DNA from: Stropharia rugosoannulata
Lineage: Eukaryota > Basidiomycota > Agaricomycetes > Agaricales > Strophariaceae
Direction of reading: 5' to 3'
Assembly: GCA_028532985.1 (NCBI GenBank)
Contig: JANCIK010000005.1
Span: 1,742,501-1,806,500, forward strand
Length of the DNA stretch: 64,000 bases
The translations under genes were made by a program, and so were the position numbers. Numbering within the stretch: the first letter of the stretch is position 1; the number at the start of each line of letters is the position of its first letter. The notes beneath the pieces were generated by a model. It saw only the letters and a program-made list of their open reading frames with translations. It did no database searches and had not been told where the DNA came from. Shown here piece by piece: positions 56,484 through 64,000 of the stretch.

Positions 56484-58541
56484 ATTACAAAAATTTCAAA
56501 TAAAACGGGGACGAGTAACAAGCGAGGCAAATTTCCTGCGCCTCCATCGCTCGCCGAGCGAGAAGAAGCCAGACCATCCTTTGGAACAGTGCCTTCGCGC
56601 GAGAGAACCACGAGGAGCAAGAAAGACGCTGAGCTGGTAGAGCCGTTGGTAATTACACCGACGAGAGATAGAAAAGCAAAGAAAAGAGCGAGGGAGGAAG
56701 CGCAGTTGCAGCTTGAGACTCAGGATTTAGCGCAGCGCATCCCAGGTGCGCTCACCGAAAGCGACTCGGAGTTAAGAGTAGGGACTAGTGGATTTTGGGG
56801 ACCACCATCTGGCATTGAATTAGAAGAACAATTAGTGAATGGTGATATTACACTTGAAACTGCACCATTCGGTACTTCTGATAGCCAAGCTACCCAAGAC
56901 ACCCCTCCTCCATTCTCAGAAGTATTTGGGACTGCTAAGACGTCTGTGCAGCGCACAGCGGAAAATAGCGAAAGTGAAGCAGAGCGCGTAGTGAGAGATA
57001 TATTTGAAGGAGACTTGTCAGATCTCTCAGAAAGCGAACGAAATTCACCCCCTCGAGAAACAGAAACTATGCCTAAGGATATGTCCATGCCAGTACGCAG
57101 TGCGCGCGGCGCGCCGAGCTTCGATCCTGCTGCAGAGCGCGATGAGCTGCCGCGGTACTTCAAGGATCTGGAGGATTGGTTTAAGCGCGCGGAGGTGACG
57201 GAGGACGATGAGAAGAGGGGATATGTAATAAAATATGTACCCATGCAGACGGTGGAGGAGTGGAAGAATTTACCAGGTTATGATACCAAGGGGTACGCGG
57301 AGCTCAAGAAAATGATTCTCAACGAGTACCCGGAGGTGATCAGCATTCAGACAGGGTCCATCGCGCGGCTCAAGAAGCTCTGCAAGGAGAATCAGCGCAT
57401 CTTGGAGGAAGACCTCCAGGTGTTGCTGGACTTCAAGCATGCATTCTTGGCCGAGGCAGCTAAGCTCACAAAGGCGCCTACCCTGCTCGCAAATCATACC
57501 TTGGTAACTTACTTCACCAATAGTCTCACTGCGGGGTTCAGGGATCGTTTGTTTAATAAACTGGACATTGATTACACGACGCGCACATCGTTCGACAAGT
57601 TCTTGACTGAGCACAATATACAGTTCACCGCACCGACTGGGGTGACGGTAGAAGCGCGCACCGAGGACATGTACCCGCTCAAACAAGTAGCCGAGATGGC
57701 GGAACAAATGGCCCGTACTAAGAACCCGAGCACGACGCTGAGTCTAGGTCGCGAGAGCACTGATGGACTTATGCCGGTGCCCGCCATCAAGACTGAGGCC
57801 GCGGATGTTGGTTCGCTGCGTGGAGAGATTGAGGACCTGAAAGGGTTCGTTGCATCCTTTAAGGATACCTTGTCGCTAGTAGAGAAGACGGTGGCAAAGT
57901 CGAAGGAGTCGAGTAAGAAAGAACTAGAGGACATTATTCGCAATGTCATGGCTGCGCGTGCCGCACCGATGTCGGTGCCTGTGCAACCAGTAGCCCCCAT
58001 GATGCCCATGAGCGCACCGGGTTTCGGTGGACCGCCGCCTAGGCCTTTCCAATACTAACAACGCCCGGAGCCCCGTTGCTTCTACTGCAAGCAGACGGGA
58101 CATGTGGTTGCTGAGTGCATCGTACGGCAGCAAGACTTGTCAGCTGGAAGGATTGTCATCACAGAGGCGGGGCGCTTACAGTTGCCTGATGGGTCGTTGA
58201 TACCCTGGGACCCTTCGCGCGCGATCAAAGAGCGTGTCGACGAATGGCATAAGAAGAACGGGCCGCCTGTGCAGCAAGCGTATATGGCACCCATCCATCC
58301 CTCGTACATGAGTATGCCTCCTAGCATGGTATATTCGCAGATGTACCAACCGGCCAGTTCCTTAGACGAGACCTATGAGGAGCAGATACACGCACTCCAG
58401 CAAGAGCTGGAGAGTAAGAAGGCGTTCCTGAAGGAGCGCGCATCGGCGAAGACGCCTGAGGAGGTGATAGAGGAACAGCGTCAGCTAATAGCGACTATGA
58501 AAGCCGAACGCGACGCTGCGCTCAGTCAGGGTTTCGATTGA
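56484..58541 (+). pseudogene. Gypsy Gag with CCHC knuckle, internal TAA
   Basis: The frame is open from the stop at 56481-56483 to 58058 but has no ATG near its start; the first codons in frame suggest a lost ATG (an ACG stands at 56505). A disordered acidic/Ser part is followed by the Gag capsid-like region (about 57110-57450: DELPRYFKDLEDWFKRAEV, KRGYVIKYVPM, EEWKNLPGYD). TAA 58056-58058 interrupts after RPFQY, and the same frame continues with the knuckle CFYCKQTGHVVAEC (C-x2-C-x4-H-x4-C) and a coiled-coil-like Glu/Gln-rich tail to TGA near 58541. The TAA is one C-to-T step from CAA. Confidence 0.88.
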
Positions 58542-59815
58542 GTCTGATGAAGGGAAACGCGGGCAGAGTTATGCGTAGCGGCTCTGATAAACCCAAGAAC
58601 CCGGAGGGCGCAAATAAGAAGTTACCAATCAGAAATATACCCAGAGCATCAGTTGAGGACACGAGTGATGATGAGGAAGAAGAGTTGCGAGAAGTAGTGG
58701 AGGAGCAAGGTGCGTGCAGCGCACCAGTGAAGAAGAAAGTAGTGTTTGAGGTTCCTGCAAAGGCTGGGCCTAGTGCACGACCAGCAGCAGTGCCATATGT
58801 AATGGTACCTCCACTGCGCGTACCAGAGAAAGTAAAACCTAAGGTTAGGGAAGAGCCCATACCTGTAGTAGAGAAGAGGAAACCTGCTTATAAGCTGCAC
58901 GCACCTATCGAAGATGAAGCACAGGCTGACGCAGTCCTCAAGCACTTAGAAAATCAGAAAATTGAGATCACGCAGGGCTAGTTGTTAGGCATCTTGACTG
59001 CAGGCTTCAGAAGAAAATTCGTTGAGCGCATAGTACCAAGAAAGGTACCATTGGATTTGAATACGATGCGCGTATTACAACTAGACTATGATGAAGAAGA
59101 GCGTGAAGTAGATGAGGCTATTGCGCGGTTAGCAGAGGAAGAAGAGGAAGAGGAGTTTATGCAGATGGATGAGCTACCAGTGGCCACTTTCCTTACTTGC
59201 TCAGATGAGCACAGCGGACTGCAACCGGGGACCATCATCATGGAAGACCCATACGAGCAGTACATCTCGACTCTGCAGCCAGGCGAAAAGCCTAAGGGAC
59301 TTATTGTGGCGCGCGAATCGCACCATCTAAAGGCAGTATTTCCGCTCATCAACGGCAAGGGACACGCAGAGACGTTGCTCGACAGTGGGTCGCAGATTGT
59401 GTCAATGGCACAGGACACTGCTGAGCGCTTAGGACTTAGTTGGGACCCGGACTTCACTATACGAATGCAGAGCGCGAATAAGCAGGTGGAATCCACCAAG
59501 GGCTTAGCACGCAACGTACCGTTTGTGTTTAACGGGCTGACAGTGTACTTACAAGTACATGTCATCAGCGCGGCGGCTTATGAGGTACTCTTGGGCAGGC
59601 CGTTCGAGATCCTCATGGAGAGCAATGTGAAGACGCGCGGCGATGGAACGGTTGAGCTTACGCTCACCGATCCCAACACACAGCGCAAACTGGTAGTACC
59701 CACCTATAACCGAGGGTGCGGTCCCAAGATTGTGCAGCGCGAACCGAAATTGCAGGACCCTGGCACAACGGAAAACCCTAACGCAGATCAGGATTTTCAA
59801 TCCTCAATGATTTGA
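58538..59815 (+). pseudogene. Gypsy protease region, internal TAG
   Basis: This lies in a different frame from gag. The first part (to TAG 58979-58981) is a Lys/Glu/Pro-rich linker. The same frame continues from 58982 after the TAG, which is one C-to-T step from CAG. The protease has AETLLDSGSQIVSMAQDTAERLGL at about 59350-59425 (active-site D-S-G) and a later ILLG-like flap partner (VLLGRPFEIL). The frame ends at a stop at 59813-59815. The reading frame that carries RT starts at almost the same place in another register, so sequence linking PR to RT has been lost or shifted. Confidence 0.87.
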
Positions 59816-62800
59816 TGCGTCAAGGAGAGGTCGCGTTGATGTTTGACAGTGAGCCCTCGAGCTCATCGTACCGGTCATGCTGGTTCACAGTAACTAAGAA
59901 AGACGGGGTCTCGTTCAGGATCGTGCACAGTTTGGAGCCATTAAACGCGGAAACCATTGCACATTCAGGGCTACCTCCGGCCGCGGAGAGTCTAGCGGAA
60001 CACTTTGCGGGGCACGCATGTGGCGGCATCCTGGACTTGTATGTTGGGTACGATGAGTGGCTGTTAGCTGAGTCCTCTAGAGACTTGACTACATTCCAGA
60101 CACTGTTCAGTGCGCTGCGCTTAGTAACCCTACCTATGGGATGGACGAACTCCGTGCCCATCTTTCACGAGGATGTCACATATATACTACACGATGAAAT
60201 ACCTGAAGTTACAGAGCCCTATATAGACGATGTACCTATTAGGGGACCTAAAACGCGCTATGAGTTAGAAGGAGGAGGATATGAGACGATACCAGAGAAT
60301 AAGGGAATAAGGAGATTCATATGGGAGCACATGTTGAATGTCAACAGAATCGTGCAGCGCATGAAGTACTCGGGAGGAACATTTAGTGGAAAGAAGTCCA
60401 TACTGTGCACGGCTGAGATAGTAGTGGTGGGGCACTTGTGCACATACGAAGGGCGAAAGCCAGCACCTGATAAAGTGCATGCAATCCTCAATTGGGGGCC
60501 ATGCAAGAACATCAGTGATGTGCGCGCATTCATGGGTACAATGGGTCTGCTATGTATTTACATCTCAGACCATGCAAAGCACACAGAGCACATACAGCGG
60601 CTATTGCGTGGGAAAGAGCCCTTTGAGTGGGGGCCTGCTCAGCAAGCTAGCATGGACTCGCTGAAAGACGGTGCGCGCAACGCACATTGCGTGAAACCAC
60701 TGGATTACACATTGCCAGGGCCGATTACTTTGGCTGTAGACACATCATGGCGAGCAGTAGGATTCTACATTTACCAGCAGGACCCACAAGATTCGAAGAC
60801 GAGGGTATATGCGTGCTTCGGATCAATACTGTTAACGGAACACGAGCAGTGCTTCTCACAGCCCAAACAGGAGTTGTATGGACTCTTATGTGCACTACAA
60901 GCCTGTTATTACTGGCTCATTGGTGCGCACAAGCTGGTGGTGGAAACGGATGCCAAATACCTGAAGGGCATGTTGGATAATCCGGGCATGGGCCCTAATG
61001 CGACTATTAATCGCTGGATAGGTAAAATACTTATGTATCACTTCCAGTTGAAACATGTTGCGGGCAAAACCTTTGGTGCAGATGGATTATCACGTAGGGA
61101 AGGGCAACCTGGAGATGAGGCGTACGCGCACTCCGAAGAAGATGATGATCAGGAGGTGGGACCGCTTGAATATGAGAAAGTCTATGAAGATGACCCAGAT
61201 CCCTTGGACTTTGAAGAGTTCAAAGAACAGATCGATGATCGTGGTGGGTATCTATACACCGGACTCCTCAACGAGTTGTTTGAAGGTCCCACTGCGCGCA
61301 AGTTACCAGAAGCGTGCTCTATAGGCTGTTTCCAGCAGGAGCTCGAGCGTGCACGGAAAGAGACGGAAGCAGAAAAGCAGGCCGTGCAGGACTTCATACA
61401 GAAAGAGAGTGTGCCGCTCGCGCAGCGCGAGTATTTAGACAAATTCATATTAGCGCATGCGATACCCGACTCCAGAATAGAGGATCTGGAGGATGGAGAG
61501 TACGATGAGCGCAACAGGACGTCTGCAGGGAAAGACATGGATGAGAAATTGCCGATGATACGCTACTGGTTGCAGAATCCAACCACTAGGCCTAAAGGCA
61601 TGACGGAGCGAGAATATCAGAACTTTACGAGGAATGCTCGTAACTTCTTCTTAGACAAGGATGGGCGGATGTACCGGAGATCCATAGATGACGTGCATAA
61701 GTTGGTGATAGATCAGGCACAGCGGACACGCATGATGTGCTCAGCGCATGACAGCTTGGGGCACAGAGGAGCGTACGCTATGCGCAAACTGCTAGCTGAG
61801 CGCTTCTGGTGGCCTGAGTTGGAAAGAGATGTCTACTGGTATGTGAAAACATGTCATGTCTGTCAGTTAAGGCAGAAGACGATCATCCAGATCCCGCACA
61901 CCGAGACACACACACCGTCTATCTTCCAGCAACTACACGCGGACACAATGCACATGTCCCCGGCCTCCAATGGGTATAATTACATAGTGCACGGAAGATG
62001 TGCGCTAAGCTCATGGGCGGAAGGGCGGCCATTAAAGAAAGAGAATGCCCGTGCAATAGCGCAGTGGATATTCGAGGACATTATCTGCCGTTGGGGCTGT
62101 CTGCAAGAAATCATCACAGACAATGGTGGACCGTTCCGCGCAGCGCTTAAGTACTTAGAAAAGAAGTATGGGATTACAGGGATTACTATCTCTGTGTACA
62201 ACTCGCAAGCGAATGGAAAAATAGAGCGTCCTCATTGGGACATAAGACAGATGTTGTGGAAAGCGTGTGGAGGGACAGAAGGCGCGCATAAGCGTTGGAG
62301 TAGATTCCTCTACCATGTGTTGTGGGCGGATCGTATCACTGTGCGACGAGGATTCGGGTGTTCCCCATTCTTCATGGTAACGGGCGCACACCCCATACTA
62401 CCATTCGACATAGCAGAAGCGACTTGGCTGGTGAAACTACCAGATCGCGTACTGACTACGGAGGAGTTAGTAGGGTATCGTGCGCGCGCACTAGCCAAAC
62501 ATCGCGACACAGTAGAGGAGATGCGCGCACGAGTATCAAAGACAAAAAGAGATGCGATCAGGGCATTTGAAAAGAAGCACTCGGCTAAAATCCGTGACTA
62601 TGTGTTTAAGCCAGGAGATGTGGTGCTAATGAGGAACTCGGGCATAGAATCCAGTCTGAATCGTAAGATGCTCGCACGATGGAACGGGCCTTACATTGTT
62701 ATTGCACGAAAAGACGGTGGAGCATACTTAGTGGCAGAGATGGATGGCTCTGTGTTGAAGGATAAGGTGGCGGCGTTCCGCCTCATTCCCTACTTTGCAC

Positions 62801-63009
62801 GAAGGCAACTGCGCTTACCGGACGGCTTGGATGATATAATTGATCAGACCAAGGAGAACCTCGCTAAAATGTTAGAGGCACCGGACTATGAGCCAGCTAT
62901 TCCCAAAGATTATATCTTTGATGAGCCCGGTGTACCCTCGGGTAGCGGTGTGCTTACAGTGGAAGAAGATGAAGAAGACGATGATGACTGGGGCGAAGAA
63001 GACACTTAG
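59812..63009 (+). pseudogene. Gypsy RT-RNase H-integrase (1065 open codons)
   Basis: Open without a stop. RT: SSSSYRSCWFTVTKKDG, FRIVHSLEPLN, LDLYVGYDEW, DLTTFQTLFSALRLVTLPMG, EPYIDDVPIRG (catalytic YIDD). RNase H: LAVDTSWRAVGF, KQELYGLLCAL, VVETDAKYL, FGADGLSR. Integrase: zinc region HDSLGHRGAY ... CHVCQLRQ, core HADTMHM, ITDNGGPF and NGKIERPHW, then a GPY/F-like RWNGPYIVIARKDGGAYLV module and an acidic C-terminus. The sequence just before SSSSYRS is much shorter than expected for this family, so the PR-RT linker seems deleted; that is an inference. The start codon is not a normal one (the frame opens with TTG ATG). Confidence 0.92.
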
Positions 63010-63136
63010 ATGTGCGAGCACCGTAGGAAGAAAAGTGACCACAATATAATATATTGGGTAAAGAAGATAGGGAATACAAAGAGAGCTAGCTACAGACGCC
63101 CCTTTAAGGCGTGCAGCGCACATTGAGCCAGGCTAT
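63010..63136. other. Gap between Gypsy pol and right-edge gene
   Basis: 127 bp with a short AT-rich tract (acaatataatatattggg). I see no LTR, tRNA or ORF. It serves as the 3' flank of both the Gypsy gene (+) and the convergent gene (-). Confidence 0.6.
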
Positions 63137-64000
63137 CTACTGGGCAGGTTTGACCTCGGTGGCGGCAACACCAGTAACGTCGAGGCTGCGCTGCAAGATG
63201 ACAAGTTGCTCAACGAGGAGTGCGCAGTGCTTGAGGATGAAGTCGACCTTGTGGAGATCACAAATGATCTCTGCTTGTAAATCACCAATGAGGCGGCGCA
63301 TCACCAACTCGGAAGGGTTACCCGTATTAAGGGGCTCCTTAAGGAGGTTAGCGGTGGCATCAAGACAAGCATTGACCTTGTCATTGTCCAAAACGAGAGA
63401 AGTGCCTGAAGGAGAAGGGTTAGAAAAGATTAGTAAGAGAGTGGTGCGGTGCGCGTACCTTGCATAATAAAAGGAGAGTCGGGGAACGTAGGAACGCCCT
63501 CTGAGCCCAGCCTAGCTTTCTTAGGAGAGGCTTCACCTGCGGCGGCATCACGGAATGAGCGACGAAGCTCGGTCTGACGATAAGTCATGCCTCGACCAAG
63601 GGGACGAGAGCAGTAACCAGGAGTGTCTCCGCGCTCGCGCTGGTATTTCTATAAGAATCTAAGTGCGCGCAGCGGAGACAGGTCAAACACACACCTGTTT
63701 AGGAGTATCAGGAGGAGCGGCGCGCTTCTTGTTAGGGCTCGGCTCGGGTGTATGCTGCCTGCTGGGAGGACCTCCCTCAGTTGCGGCTTCAACTTTATCG
63801 TCAAGGGCCATCTTTTTGAGGAGCATGTAAAGTTGCATGTTAGTGATGTCTGGTAAAGAAACCAAGGTTAGCCACACCTTGTCATCGTCAGAGTCAGGAG
63901 ATGTAGTACCTCCAGGTGCAGAGGCGGTCTCAAGGTCCGCAGTTGCAGAACGCGTAAGAACGCGAACGTTGCGCTGCGCACACCAAAAAGGGGATTAAGT
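63137..64000 (-). CDS. Unrecognised spliced gene, 3' end (partial at window edge)
   Basis: A reverse-strand gene cut by the window edge. Read 5' to 3': an exon from at least 63973 down to 63695 (frame ...TSPDSDDDKV ... MQLYMLLKKMALDDK ... PDTPKQ), an intron 63694-63649, a 190-nt exon 63648-63459 (KYQRERGDTPG ... SEGVPTFPDSPFIMQ), an intron 63458-63406, and a last exon ending at TAG 63137-63139. Phases agree (0, then 1), and both introns have GT...AG ends. Visible traits are Ser/Pro/Lys low complexity, a basic segment PNKKRAAP that could be a nuclear signal, and a helical C-terminal part (IGDLQAEIICDLHKVDFILKH). I do not recognise the family. A further splice acceptor may lie near 63974. Confidence 0.6.
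63406..63458 (-). other. Candidate spliceosomal intron, 53 nt
   Basis: On the reverse strand it starts GTACGC after ATGCAAG and ends CTTCTCCTTCAG before GCACTTC. A TTCTAAC branch-like motif lies near the 3' end. Removal joins the exons in phase 1 and leads to the final open frame. Confidence 0.68.
63649..63694 (-). other. Candidate spliceosomal intron, 46 nt
   Basis: On the reverse strand it starts GTGTGTGTTT after AAACAG and ends TTCTTATAG before AAATACC. Removal joins two open frames in phase 0. The length is typical of fungal introns. Confidence 0.62.

Larger units (their letters stand above)
55600..63009 (+). mobile_element. Ty3/Gypsy retrotransposon, degenerate, 3' LTR not found
   Basis: Forward element with gag, protease, then RT, RNase H and integrase (RT before integrase, the Ty3/Gypsy order). 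The left boundary is approximate. The right boundary is set at the pol stop; no 3' LTR or polypurine tract is recognisable before the neighbouring gene. Its GCGC-rich composition differs clearly from the Copia elements next to it. Several in-frame stops, two frame changes and a probable PR-RT deletion show it is inactive. Confidence 0.82.

Noticed and set aside
63846..63873. A possible 28-nt intron (reverse strand, GTGTGGCTAAC...CAG)
   Set aside because: It has intron-like signals but is too short for a spliceosomal intron, and the exon frame is open straight through it.

Overview
The window is a dense, nested cluster of retrotransposons in what looks like a filamentous fungus, most likely a basidiomycete (Agaricomycotina). 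That assignment rests on the Ty3/Gypsy pol type at 56-63 kb, two RNase H-bearing non-LTR (LINE) families of the I/Tad1 superclade, and introns of about 50 nt in the only candidate host gene, at the right edge. It is an inference; no rRNA or conserved housekeeping gene is present to anchor it. About 98% of the window is mobile-element sequence.

Layout. (1) 1-14213: three head-to-tail Ty1/Copia copies (A truncated by the window edge, B, C) sharing LTRs, period 5487-5489 bp. (2) 14214-15410: a reverse-strand Copia fragment, J. (3) 15411-38269: Copia element E (+). Reverse-strand Copia element D (15702-27538) sits in E's leader. LINE 1 (+, 16417-24029) lies inside D, and LINE 4 (-, 20734-22732) lies inside LINE 1. 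LINE 2 (-, 30250-36335, a different family) lies in E's pol gene. (4) 38270-48411: reverse-strand Copia F, carrying a full-length LINE 3 (-, 40900-47251) with an intact 1303-aa ORF2. (5) 48412-49653: Copia fragment G (-). (6) 49654-54813: Copia H (+), whose two LTRs belong to different types. (7) 54814-63009: a degenerate Ty3/Gypsy element. (8) 63137-64000: the 3' end of a spliced reverse-strand gene that I do not recognise.

How the pieces work. The Copia elements encode one Gag-Pol polyprotein in the order protease, integrase, reverse transcriptase, RNase H. They have about 204-bp TG...CA LTRs with a TATA-like core. Their primer-binding site matches the anticodon arm of initiator tRNA-Met, which implies half-tRNA priming. 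Two Copia types are present. Type I (A, B, C) carries a Gag CCHC knuckle. Type II (D, E, F, H) has lost it, yet exists in several copies. Both LINE families encode a zinc-knuckle ORF1 and an endonuclease-RT-RNase H ORF2, with the ORF1 stop overlapping the ORF2 start as ATGA. All four LINE insertions end in a poly(A) tract and have 13-16 bp target-site duplications that can be read in the sequence.

No copy of any LTR element is fully open. The tandem Copia array differs almost only by 1-2 nt indels, many in homopolymers, so some breaks may be assembly or consensus errors. Elsewhere true decay is visible as C-to-T premature stops, several at CpG. I found no new enzymatic or defence system. The most unusual points are the half-tRNA priming site, the amplified knuckle-less Copia subfamily, the LTR-mismatched chimera H, the ATGA-coupled LINE ORFs and the four-deep nest.
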